A stretch of DNA of 64,000 bases from Candidatus Krumholzibacteriota bacterium (lineage in GTDB: Bacteria > Krumholzibacteriota > Krumholzibacteriia > JAJRXK01), in NCBI GenBank assembly GCA_029262065.1, contig JAJDAC010000044.1, positions 1-64,000 on the forward strand, written 5' to 3'. Each line of letters opens with the position of its first letter. The first letter of the stretch is position 1. A model generated the notes under the pieces. That model was not told the DNA's origin, did no database searches, and saw only the letters and a list, made by a program, of their open reading frames with translations. The position numbers were made by a program, and so were the translations under genes. Below are positions 1 to 7,812 of this stretch, one piece after another.

Positions 1-290
1 CCCAGCGTCTCGAGCTTGTCCATGAGCCGCTGGCCCATACGGGCATGCAGGTTGCTCTTCAATGCATTGTTCTCGGCAAGCTCCTTTATGTCGGCCCCGG
101 CCACGAAGGCCTTTTCGCCGGCACCGGTGAGCACCAGCACCCGAACCTCGGAGTCGTTGCGGAGTTGCTCGAATACGCCGTCGAGTTCGCATAGGGTTTC
201 TCGGTTCAGCGCATTCAGCGCCCGCGGCCGGTCGATGGTGATCCAGGCGACGCCGCTGTCGATCGATAGTCGGAGGTTTTGATATTCCAT
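1..290 (-). CDS. Enoyl-CoA hydratase/isomerase (crotonase) family, 3' end cut by window edge
   Basis: Reading leftward from an ATG at 288-290, the first 96 codons encode the N-terminal part of a crotonase-fold enzyme. Typical family features are seen: an early beta-strand GVAWITIDRP, the NALN segment, VLTGAGEKAFVAGADIKEL (the oxyanion-hole loop that binds the CoA thioester) and the following helix. The second catalytic region lies beyond position 1, so the exact reaction (enoyl-CoA hydration, isomerisation or another crotonase reaction) cannot be fixed. An AAAGG sequence lies about 10 bases before the ATG. The gene is divergent from the LpoB-like lipoprotein gene. A role in fatty-acyl-CoA degradation is inferred from the family and from the other beta-oxidation genes in the window. 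Confidence 0.85.
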   Translation of the reverse strand, partial: MEYQNLRLSIDSGVAWITIDRPRALNALNRETLCELDGVFEQLRNDSEVRVLVLTGAGEKAFVAGADIKELAENNALKSNLHARMGQRLMDKLETL

Positions 291-426
291 GGCTGAGCTG
301 CCTTTCGGGCCAAGCCAGGCCCCACTGATGATCCAGAACCCTGCGTGCTTGTCGTACGCCCGGGTGTGCCCTAGCCTAACGCTCGTTTCCGGCCCTAGCA
401 AAGGCCAACTCTTGGGAGGAACGCTA

Positions 427-1014
427 ATGAGAATTCTGGTACGTACGGCGGCTGTCGCCGCCATGCTCCTATTGACTGCCTGCGGCGGCAAGACCGTGAC
501 CCGTGTCGATACCGCCAGCACCATTGACCTGAGCGGTCGCTGGAACGACGTGGATTCACGCGAGGTGAGCACGCAGATGGTCACCTCCATCCTGAACGCC
601 CCCTGGCGTGACCGATGGGAACGCGAGAAGGGCGGCGTCAGGCCCACGATCATCGTGGGACAGATCGCCAATCGAAGCAGCGAGCACGTTGCCACCGAGA
701 CCTTCACCAAGGATATCGAACGTGCCTTCATCACCTCGGGTGGCATTCGCCTGGTGGCCAGCAGCGAGGAACGCGATGGCGTACGCGACGAGCGCCGCGA
801 CCAACAGGACTTCTCGGACCCAGCCACGGTGAAAGAGTTCGGCAAGGAGCTCGGCGCCGACTTCATGCTCATGGGCACGATCAACAGCATCACCGACGAA
901 GAGGGCAAGAAGAAGGTCGTGTTCTACCAGGTGGACCTGGACCTCACCAACATCCAGACCAACGAAAAGGTCTTCCTGGATCAGAAAGAGATCAAGAAGT
1001 TCATCGAGCGTTAG
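427..1014 (+). CDS. lpoB: LpoB-like outer-membrane lipoprotein (penicillin-binding protein activator family)
   Basis: A 195-residue lipoprotein. The start at 427 is chosen because GGGAGGA sits 6 bases upstream and because it begins a lipoprotein signal peptide ending in the lipobox LLTAC (Cys about residue 19). The mature part matches the LpoB/COG3417 pattern: RPTIIVGQIANRSSEH near the start, a FTKDIERAFI helix, an SEERDGVRDERRDQQDF segment, GADFMLMGTINSI, and a C-terminal FYQVDLDLTN..TNEKVF..KEIKKFI stretch. In enterobacteria LpoB reaches through the peptidoglycan to activate PBP1b. That role is known for the family and is inferred here. The next gene starts 8 bases downstream and encodes a second lipoprotein, so the two are probably cotranscribed. 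An in-frame extension to 289 lacks a signal peptide at its start and is not preferred. Confidence 0.85.
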   Translation: MRILVRTAAVAAMLLLTACGGKTVTRVDTASTIDLSGRWNDVDSREVSTQMVTSILNAPWRDRWEREKGGVRPTIIVGQIANRSSEHVATETFTKDIERAFITSGGIRLVASSEERDGVRDERRDQQDFSDPATVKEFGKELGADFMLMGTINSITDEEGKKKVVFYQVDLDLTNIQTNEKVFLDQKEIKKFIER

Positions 1015-1022
1015 GTCCTACG

Positions 1023-2387
1023 ATGCGTTCGCCCATTGCCCTTCTGCTCGTGGCCACCGCACTGGTGGCCGCGGGCTGCAGCACGTATGCCAACACTGCC
1101 AGCCAGCTGCGCGAGCGGGTGGACAGCGGTGATCTGCCCGGCGCACTCGAGCTACTCGAAAAGCGCGGCGGCGACGATCCCGACGTGCTCAACCTGCTCG
1201 AGCGCGGCTTGCTTCTGTTCTACGAAGGCCGTTTCCAGGAAAGCAACACGGCGCTGCAACGCGCCGAAGACAAGATCGACGAGTTGTACTCCAAGAATGT
1301 CGGTAAGGAAGCGTTGGCGTTCCTTACCAACGACGGCACGCTTCCCTACAGCGGCTACCCCCACGAACAGGTGATGCTGCACATATACGGAGCCCTCAAC
1401 TACATGGCGTTGGGCGAAACCGAAGACGCGTTGGTGGAAGTACGACGCGTGAGCAACCGGTTGGCGGTCATGGAAGACCTGCGCAAGGACAAACAGGGCT
1501 ACTCCACGGACGGCTTCGCCGAATGGCTGTCGGGGATCCTGTACGCCGATGACGGCGACGCCAACGGGGCCCTGGTCTCGGCGCGCCGGGCCATGGGCGC
1601 CTACGACGAAGCAAATACAATGTTGCAACAGCCCCTGCCCGAAGCGCTCATCGCCGATCGCATCGGCTGGGCGCGCCGATTCGGCTCGTCGGCGGAAGCG
1701 CAATCGCTGGCCGAGACATATCCCGAAATAGCCGCGCGCGTGAAGCCACTACCGCCAAACGAAGGCGAGTTGATTCTCGTGTACGAGAGCGGCTACGTGT
1801 CGCGACTGGTGGAACAGAAGCTCAGCTTTCCCATCTTCAAACACGACGACAACCCGGACCCCGAAGCGGTCTACCGGCGGGGCCATCGCGGCGTCTACCG
1901 CGATACGGGCAAAGTGGAACTGGCGTACTGGTTGGAGGTGGCGACGCCCGTCATGCAACCCACGCATCCGCAGCTGCGATCGGCGCGGATGACCGTGGGC
2001 GGTCAAAGCACCAACAGCTTTCTGGCCCAGGACGTCTCGGCCATCGCCAAGCTCACGTTCGACGAGGGATCGGCCAGCCGCACCCTTCGCACCATCGGCC
2101 GAGCCATTGCCAAGGCCGTCGTCACCGAGAAGATCAAGAAGAAGGACTCCGTCCTGGGATTCCTGGCCAACGTCACGGGAGCTCTCACCGAACGGGCCGA
2201 TACCAGGTCCTGGAGCACGCTTCCCGACCGCATCCACATGGCCCGGATACGTCTGCCCGAAGGGGTTCACGCGGTGGAAGTGGAAATCCTGGACGCCCAG
2301 GGACGGGTGGGCCAAACGGCCACCTTCGAGCAGGTAGAGATCGTCCCGGGCGAAATCACCCTGCTCCACCATCGCTCCTACCGCTAG
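1023..2387 (+). CDS. COG3014-type lipoprotein, companion of LpoB
   Basis: A 454-residue lipoprotein with signal peptide MRSPIALLLVATALVAAGC (lipobox VAAGC, Cys19). The first 200 residues are helical and TPR-like: ALELLEKRGGDDPDVLNLLERG, FQESNTALQRAEDKI, and YGALNYMALGETEDALVEVRR. The second half (about 240-454) looks like beta-rich domains, ending in LPEGVHAVEVEILDAQG and a short beta tail. The pattern resembles uncharacterised conserved lipoproteins of COG3014. I recall such proteins beside LpoB-type genes in other Gram-negatives, but cannot check this here. The start is 8 bases after the LpoB stop, and the reading frame is open far upstream of it only as an out-of-frame overlap with lpoB. 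A role in envelope or peptidoglycan assembly is inferred from the neighbour and is not shown by the sequence. Confidence 0.75.
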   Translation: MRSPIALLLVATALVAAGCSTYANTASQLRERVDSGDLPGALELLEKRGGDDPDVLNLLERGLLLFYEGRFQESNTALQRAEDKIDELYSKNVGKEALAFLTNDGTLPYSGYPHEQVMLHIYGALNYMALGETEDALVEVRRVSNRLAVMEDLRKDKQGYSTDGFAEWLSGILYADDGDANGALVSARRAMGAYDEANTMLQQPLPEALIADRIGWARRFGSSAEAQSLAETYPEIAARVKPLPPNEGELILVYESGYVSRLVEQKLSFPIFKHDDNPDPEAVYRRGHRGVYRDTGKVELAYWLEVATPVMQPTHPQLRSARMTVGGQSTNSFLAQDVSAIAKLTFDEGSASRTLRTIGRAIAKAVVTEKIKKKDSVLGFLANVTGALTERADTRSWSTLPDRIHMARIRLPEGVHAVEVEILDAQGRVGQTATFEQVEIVPGEITLLHHRSYR

Positions 2388-2480
2388 CGGCGGCGGCGGC
2401 CGGTGGCGGATTCGGCCTTCCGTTTGCATCCTGGTACAGATTCCAGCCTCTGAACCCAGGGATCACAAAGGAGCCTCTCC

Positions 2481-3497
2481 GTGGACACCCAGACCCAGCC
2501 TTCGCCGACCCGTATCCTGGATACGATCAACGGGTACAAGAAGACCGCATCGCTCAAGGCCGCCCTCGAGCTCGACGTGTTCACCGCCATTGGCGAAGGA
2601 GCAACCACGGCCGACGCGATTTCCACCAGCGTGAAGGCGTCGCCGCGCGGCGTCCGGATGCTGTGCGACTACCTGGCCTCCATGGGATTCCTGTCGCACT
2701 CCAACGGCGGCTATACCCTGACGCCGGAGTCCAAAGCCTATCTCGACCGCCACTCACCGCGGTTTCTGGGCGATGCGGCGTTCTTCATCGCCTCACCCAC
2801 GCTCGAGCATGCCTATGATCTGTTGACGGACGCGGTTCGGCGCGGAGGTACGGCACTCCTTGGTTCGGGCACCTGCAGCTCAGAGAATCCCATCTGGATC
2901 CACTTCGCCAACAGCATGGCCCCCATGGCCTGCCCCGGAGCCGAGACCATTGCCAGGCTGATGGATGCCGAGGAAGGCAACGCGTGCAAGACGCTCGACA
3001 TCGCCGCCGGCCACGGACTCTACGGATTGACGATTGCCAAGCACAACCCACGCGCCCACGTCTACGCGGTGGACTGGGACGACGTGTTGGAAGTCGCCGC
3101 GCTCAACGCCATGGAAATGGACCTGACCGACCGATGGCACCGCCTCCCGGGCAGCGCCTTCGAGGTGGACCTGGGCAGCGGCTACGACCTGGTGCTGGTC
3201 ACGAACTTCCTGCACCACTTCGGACGCGATTGCTGCCTGAAAGTGCTACGGCGGGTGCGTGAGGCCATGGCCCCCGGTGGACGAATGGTGACCCTGGAGT
3301 TCGTACCCGACGAAGAACGGCAGCAGGCCCACGACGCCTTGGCGTTCGCGCTGACCATGTTGGCCACCACGCCCGAGGGCGACGCCTATACGTTTTCGGA
3401 GCTGGACTCGATGTTCCGCGAGGCAGGCTTCGGCGAGACACAGCTCCACGACCTGGCCACGTCTGCCCACAAAGTCCTCATCACGAAGATGGCCTGA
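2481..3497 (+). CDS. SAM-dependent O-methyltransferase (dimerisation plus Methyltransf_2 type)
   Basis: A 338-residue protein. The start is a GTG with AAAGGAG 7 bases upstream. Residues about 15-100 form the winged-helix dimerisation domain of small-molecule O-methyltransferases (KTASLKAALELDVFTAIGEG, ASPRGVRMLCDYLASMGFL). The SAM-binding Rossmann core follows at about 170-330 with motif I LDIAAGHGLYGLTIAKHNP, the acidic loop VYAVDWDD, VTNFLHHF and a post-core PGGRMVTLEFVPDE. The family methylates phenolic or other small aromatic/ketide hydroxyls, and the substrate here is unknown. It is on the strand of the two lipoproteins but 93 bases away, and converges on the cohesin-like gene with only 13 bases between the stops. 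Confidence 0.85.
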   Translation: MDTQTQPSPTRILDTINGYKKTASLKAALELDVFTAIGEGATTADAISTSVKASPRGVRMLCDYLASMGFLSHSNGGYTLTPESKAYLDRHSPRFLGDAAFFIASPTLEHAYDLLTDAVRRGGTALLGSGTCSSENPIWIHFANSMAPMACPGAETIARLMDAEEGNACKTLDIAAGHGLYGLTIAKHNPRAHVYAVDWDDVLEVAALNAMEMDLTDRWHRLPGSAFEVDLGSGYDLVLVTNFLHHFGRDCCLKVLRRVREAMAPGGRMVTLEFVPDEERQQAHDALAFALTMLATTPEGDAYTFSELDSMFREAGFGETQLHDLATSAHKVLITKMA

Positions 3498-3510
3498 GAG
3501 CCGAGAACGC

Positions 3511-4113
3511 CTAGCGAATCTCGAGCTCAGGACGGAAGAACGCTTTCAACACGCCAAGGCTCACGTTCTCCGTGGCCGTAGCCGTGCAGTTGACGGTAAG
3601 CGTACCCAACGTGACGTCCAACGCCAGATTCGCCAGGGTTTCATCGAACAGATGCGAATCCGAAATCGTGAAGCTGAGTTCGCGACCGGCCGGAAACGCC
3701 TGCGCATTGCCGGCGCACGGAACCTCGAACGTCAACCGAACCAGAACCCCCTCGGCGGTGCCGATGGCACTACCGCTCGCGGCGGCCACCTTGACCTGAC
3801 CCGCCGCGAACTCCGGGTTCGCGTCGAGTAGACCGAAGAGGTCCCCGTTCTCCCACGTGGGCGCGCTCAAGAAATCATCGGCCGAGTAACCGATCACCAG
3901 ATCGATGCCCGCCAAGGGTGCCGCATTGGCCAACACTACATCCACTATCACCGTCTGTGACTCCGCGGAAAACTCCACGGTTTGATCGGCAATCGAGATC
4001 GCCACCTGGGCGTGCGACAGCGTGGCGGTGGTGGCCGAGAGGATGGTGAGCAGCGCGAGGCCGGCACCCATGCGAAGCACTTTCCGTCCCATGTCTTTAA
4101 CCTGAAACCGCAT
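3511..4113 (-). CDS. Exported single-domain cohesin-like protein
   Basis: A 200-residue protein. The start is supported by AAGGAAGGG 6 bases before the ATG. An N-terminal signal peptide (hydrophobic GAGLALLTILSATTATL, likely cleavage after SHA near residue 35) is followed by one beta-sandwich of about 140 residues. It has the sequence style of cohesin domains: VEFSAESQTVIVDVVLANAAPLAGIDLVIGYSADDF, then VKVAAASGSAIGTAEGVLVRLTFEV. No NPFNP-type tail, lipobox or transmembrane anchor is seen, so how it is held at the surface is unclear. The gene lies 81 bases downstream of a large protein carrying a dockerin-like repeat and two further cohesin-like segments, which suggests the two products may interact. 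The domain name rests on pattern and context only. Confidence 0.6.
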   Translation of the reverse strand: MRFQVKDMGRKVLRMGAGLALLTILSATTATLSHAQVAISIADQTVEFSAESQTVIVDVVLANAAPLAGIDLVIGYSADDFLSAPTWENGDLFGLLDANPEFAAGQVKVAAASGSAIGTAEGVLVRLTFEVPCAGNAQAFPAGRELSFTISDSHLFDETLANLALDVTLGTLTVNCTATATENVSLGVLKAFFRPELEIR

Positions 4114-4194
4114 TGGTTTCCCTTCCTTCGATGCGGCCTGTCGATGTTGTGTTCGAACCAGGCCTTCGTTGAGTTCCTAAGATGCGTGGATCCG

Positions 4195-7100
4195 CTAGCG
4201 GACCAGGATCATCCTCTTGCTCTGCGACACGCCCGGACCTTCCAGACGGTAGATGTACACACCACTGGCCACGGGCCGACCGTCGACGTCGTCGCCCAGC
4301 CACAGGACCGCATGCGACCCCGCGGCCTGGTGTCCGCTGACCAGTGTCTTGACCTTGCGACCGGCCACGTCGAATACGCTCAGCTCGACCGCGGTTGCGC
4401 TGGGAAGCTCGTAACGAATCTCCGTACGCGGATTGAACGGATTCGGCCGGTTCTGCTGCAACAGCGCCGCTCCGGGATTGCTGGGCGTAACACCATCGGA
4501 GGAAAACGACATGGTCACGGTACCCTCGAGTTCAAAACGCTGGCCGGCCTCGCCGAAGCCAAGCGCCTCTTCCACGCGAAGATCGATGGAAGTCCAATCG
4601 GAATCGGCGGGATCGAGACGCAATTCGAATCGCGTGACTCCGTCCTGGGCCCAGGCCCGGTTTGATGCAATCGCCGCGACGAGTCGCCCATCAACTACGT
4701 TGGTTGCCACCAGGGCACCGTCGGCGCGGTCGGCGCGCAAGCCGGTGAACGCTGTCCTTTGATCCAATCGAACCGTCAGGTCAACGCCGGCCAGCGGAGC
4801 CGAGGAACGGACCGCCATGGGAACCACGACCGTACCGTCGCGTTCGACCGTGGCATCGCCATCGGCCTCGATGCGAAGTGGCTGCGTCGACTTGTCGACC
4901 AGGGCCTGCGCACCGGGCGGCGTGCCCACGATCTCCTGCAAAATGAGGATGGCGTCACCGGAGGTAACTGATCCGTCACGGTCGACGTCGGCCGCGCACA
5001 GTTGAGCCGCGGTAGGCACCACCAGCCCCACGTCGATGCGCAACGCTAGTACGGCATCGTTGCTGAGAACCTCGCCGTCACCGGACACGTCGAACAGGTC
5101 ACAAGCTGGCTCGACCGAACCTTCTACAAGGACGCCACCGAGCGGCGTGCCGACCTCGTCGAATACGTTCATACCGCCAAACCCAACTGTGGATATCGCG
5201 AGCGGAGCGTCCGTTGCGATTTCAAACCGCAGGAGGAATACCTGACCGTCGGCGTTGGCTACGTCGAGGCCTCCCGGCCGGGCCGCGCCGACACTCAATT
5301 CACCAGCGATGGCGCCGTCAAAGGCCGGTGTAAACCCACCGGCGGTCACCAACAACGCGCCCAGTTCGGCATCGACGAATGTAAGCACGGCAGAGTCATA
5401 GAGAATGGTTCCGTCGAAGGCGGCCACGCCCGTCAGGCTGATGCCCTCGATGCCCAGTTCCACCACGGTGCCGCGAGGTAGCCCCGACAAGTCGTCGATA
5501 TCGAGAGTCAGCGGTGGCACCACCACGAGCGCGCCGGTAAGCGGGTCCAGCGTGTAGGTATCGTTCGTGGTGATCACTTCGAGCCGAGTACCCACAATCG
5601 CCAGGGAGGCGACGTCGCCCTTATCGATCGGGAATTCTGCCAGTCCGTCGAACACCGACGACCAAAGGAACGAACCCGGGTCACACCCGGCATTTGCGCC
5701 GGAAAGGTCGGTGGGGTCGAGAGCGAGGATCTCGACGTCGCCACCTACGTTCGAGCCACCCACGAACAGATAAGCCGTTCCGCCAACATCGGTCAGCAGG
5801 AAGTCGGTCGTGGGGCCGAGAAAATCGAAGTCTTCGGCCGCGACGATCGTGCGAATGTTGTTGCCCACCGATAGTCGCGAGATGCGCGTCTTGTCGTCGG
5901 GGTACGCGTACCGCACGAACGCGCGGTGGGCGATCTCCACGGGAGCGGTGCGCGCTTCGGCCTGCATCAACAGGGGATCACCAGAACGCGGCCCATCGCA
6001 AGGATCCACCAAGCCTCGGTAGATAGACGCCGGCTTGCCGTGGCACTCGAGCACCATGACACTGTTGGCGAAACTGCCGCCGCCCTGGGTAGCCACCATG
6101 ACGGCCGGAGCCCCGTCCACGTCGAACACGTGCGTGAGAATGATGCCGGAGGATCCGGTGTCGAAGGTCCATAGCTCACCCGCCGTGTCGTCCAAGCCAG
6201 TGACGACACCCGCGGCCACCGAAACGTCGACCAGGTCACACGGCACGGGCAGCAAGGTATCGCTGTCAACCAGGTACGTGTTGCCACTGTCCATGGTTAC
6301 GGTCAAGCCGGCCGAACCCTGGGCCAGACCGGTGACGTTGGTCTCGGCCTGAAAGAACGGATCGGTCGTACCGTTCGTTCCTTCGAGCACGTAGGTCCAA
6401 CGGGCAATGCCATCTTCGGCACCCACGATGCAGCCAGCCTGCTCGTCCGGCCCCGCGCCACGGAGGTTGTCGGTGGGCACGCGAATCACCGTGGCCGCAC
6501 CCGCCAGGTCCTGGCCGGCTACGATCACACCATCGCTACCCGACAGCAGAAATTGCGGGAAGGTTCCCAGAGCCCAGTATTCGAAGTTGTTCGTGGGACC
6601 AACCAATGTGCCATCGAGAGCATGAAGCGTCAGTCGAATGCCCGGATTGGTCGCTCCCGCCGGCGTGCGCGAGAGTATGAGAATCTCGTCTCCCGGGTTG
6701 TTCGGCTCGAGATCCAGTTTTTCCAGACCCACGACATCGGTGAAATCGATGTTGGGTTGGCAGGTCAGACCGCTGTCTTCGAACGTCCACGCCTCGCCAC
6801 CCTGGCAGTCAAGCTGACCCACGGTGCCGTGACTGGCGCCGTCGTTGGCGGTCCAGAAGAGGATGTTGTTTTCACCATCGCCATCGAAGTCGTTCACGAA
6901 CACGCCGCGCACGACCTTGCCGGCATCGTAGGTGAACAGCTCGTTGGAATCGCCGTCGCGAGCCGTGATGATGGTGTTCGCAAACGAGGCCGAGGCCAGG
7001 TTGCAATCGAGAGGCGCGATGCGCCCGGGAACGACGCTCTCGAAGAGAACGAGTTCACCCAGGCCGCAAGTTCCGTCGCTGCCGCCGTTCAGCCAACCGG

Positions 7101-7590
7101 GGGCCGGCGGATTGAACGAGCTGGTGGTGGCGGATGTGATGGCGATCGTCAGATTGGTGAGGTCAGCCGTGTCGTCAATCAACAGGTACGGAATCTCTAT
7201 GATCTGCACGCCTCCGGCGACATCTTCGGTGACGCAGGTTCCGGTGCCGACGATGTACTCGCCGGGCGCGGCCCCCACGTTGATGGATATGCTGGGATTC
7301 AGAGATGGCACCTGAAGCGTGAATGCGTCGGGGACCGTCAACGTGAACTCGTAGCCCGCGACCTGCGCGGTAGCGTCGAACTCATCCAACCCCTTGATCA
7401 CCACCCAGAACTTCTGTGGCGAGAACAGAGGAGGCGCCGTTTCGAGCGTACTCTGGGTCCAGACGTCTTCGTCGAAATACACCCCAACGGTGGCTCCGGT
7501 GCGCTGGGCCGAAGCATCCTGGATAGCGAAGGGGCTGAGGAGCAGAACTCCCAGCAATAAGACTGCGACAGCAGCGGGTTTCACCGACAT
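4195..7590 (-). CDS. Large secreted protein: propeller-like region, cohesin-like domains, dockerin, FlgD-like C-terminal tail
   Basis: An 1131-residue exported protein. The ATG at 7588-7590 is preferred over a GTG 27 bases upstream because AAAAGGAAG precedes it and the Sec signal peptide (AAVAVLLLGVLLLSPFAIQ) then begins cleanly. About residues 30-200 form a beta-rich domain. About 210-690 contain propeller-like strands and FG-GAP-like acidic loops (NDFDGDGENNILFW). About 690-825 resemble a cohesin (VVELGIEGISLTGVAAFDG, DSAVLTFVDAE). About 825-887 are a dockerin-like pair of calcium loops (DVSGDGEVLSNDAVLALRID and DVDRDGSVTSGDAILILQEI). Another cohesin-like segment follows. From about 1043 the protein ends in PNPFNPRTEIRYELP, FDVAGRKVKTLVSG, ASGVYIYRLE and a basic end, the FlgD-like/T9SS-like tail. 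The function is unknown. Surface display or scaffolding is inferred. Confidence 0.75.
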   Translation of the reverse strand: MSVKPAAVAVLLLGVLLLSPFAIQDASAQRTGATVGVYFDEDVWTQSTLETAPPLFSPQKFWVVIKGLDEFDATAQVAGYEFTLTVPDAFTLQVPSLNPSISINVGAAPGEYIVGTGTCVTEDVAGGVQIIEIPYLLIDDTADLTNLTIAITSATTSSFNPPAPGWLNGGSDGTCGLGELVLFESVVPGRIAPLDCNLASASFANTIITARDGDSNELFTYDAGKVVRGVFVNDFDGDGENNILFWTANDGASHGTVGQLDCQGGEAWTFEDSGLTCQPNIDFTDVVGLEKLDLEPNNPGDEILILSRTPAGATNPGIRLTLHALDGTLVGPTNNFEYWALGTFPQFLLSGSDGVIVAGQDLAGAATVIRVPTDNLRGAGPDEQAGCIVGAEDGIARWTYVLEGTNGTTDPFFQAETNVTGLAQGSAGLTVTMDSGNTYLVDSDTLLPVPCDLVDVSVAAGVVTGLDDTAGELWTFDTGSSGIILTHVFDVDGAPAVMVATQGGGSFANSVMVLECHGKPASIYRGLVDPCDGPRSGDPLLMQAEARTAPVEIAHRAFVRYAYPDDKTRISRLSVGNNIRTIVAAEDFDFLGPTTDFLLTDVGGTAYLFVGGSNVGGDVEILALDPTDLSGANAGCDPGSFLWSSVFDGLAEFPIDKGDVASLAIVGTRLEVITTNDTYTLDPLTGALVVVPPLTLDIDDLSGLPRGTVVELGIEGISLTGVAAFDGTILYDSAVLTFVDAELGALLVTAGGFTPAFDGAIAGELSVGAARPGGLDVANADGQVFLLRFEIATDAPLAISTVGFGGMNVFDEVGTPLGGVLVEGSVEPACDLFDVSGDGEVLSNDAVLALRIDVGLVVPTAAQLCAADVDRDGSVTSGDAILILQEIVGTPPGAQALVDKSTQPLRIEADGDATVERDGTVVVPMAVRSSAPLAGVDLTVRLDQRTAFTGLRADRADGALVATNVVDGRLVAAIASNRAWAQDGVTRFELRLDPADSDWTSIDLRVEEALGFGEAGQRFELEGTVTMSFSSDGVTPSNPGAALLQQNRPNPFNPRTEIRYELPSATAVELSVFDVAGRKVKTLVSGHQAAGSHAVLWLGDDVDGRPVASGVYIYRLEGPGVSQSKRMILVR

Positions 7591-7736
7591 GGAGCTGGCT
7601 TCCTTTTGTAGTGTCACGGTTGCGTTACGAGGTGTTGTTCAGGCGTGGCCACGCGTTTCGCGCGAACGAATATTTCATGGCAGCGGCTGCCCACAGCAGG
7701 CAAACCAAAGGCAAAGAAAAAGTATACAGGATTCCC

Positions 7737-7799
7737 ACGCCGCTTCGGCGTTCGCAGTGGGCAAAAGGCTCCAGTTTCGCCCCGCCCAAGCCGAGGCGG
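7737..7799. other. Three tandem stem-loops in the gap between thiolase and the dockerin protein
   Basis: The 222-base gap 7591-7812 contains three adjacent inverted repeats: ACGCCG/CGGCGT (7737-7742 and 7746-7751, loop of 3), GGGCAAA/TTTcGCCC (7759-7765 and 7775-7782, one bulge) and CCGCC/GGCGG (7782-7786 and 7795-7799). On the minus strand they follow the thiolase stop and precede the dockerin-protein start by about 150 bases. A TATACT hexamer at 7721-7726 (minus strand) could be a -10 box for that gene, but no good -35 is seen. The segment could be a 3' end structure, a leader RNA or a dispersed palindromic repeat. Confidence 0.35.
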
Positions 7800-7812
7800 A
7801 CTGTAAGTAACT

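Noticed and set aside
349-377. TTGTCG and TAGCCT, 17 bases apart, upstream of lpoB
   Set aside because: Only 4 and 3 of 6 matches to the consensus, and the hexamer composition is common in this DNA.
615-1022. Long in-frame upstream extension of the COG3014-type lipoprotein gene
   Set aside because: It overlaps lpoB out of frame. A signal peptide with lipobox begins at 1023.
4135-4164. Inverted repeat GGCCTG/CAGGCC upstream of the cohesin-like gene
   Set aside because: A 6-bp stem with an 18-base loop and no U-tract, too weak to call a terminator.
6553-7560. 335-codon open frame on the plus strand
   Set aside because: Antisense to the dockerin protein, which has a signal peptide and repeat motifs.
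7699-7706. GGCAAACC, part of the c-di-GMP-I riboswitch consensus, on the plus strand
   Set aside because: The other conserved elements of the riboswitch (paired GCAAAGCC segment and GGUAGCGGGG) are absent, and it points away from any plus-strand start nearby.
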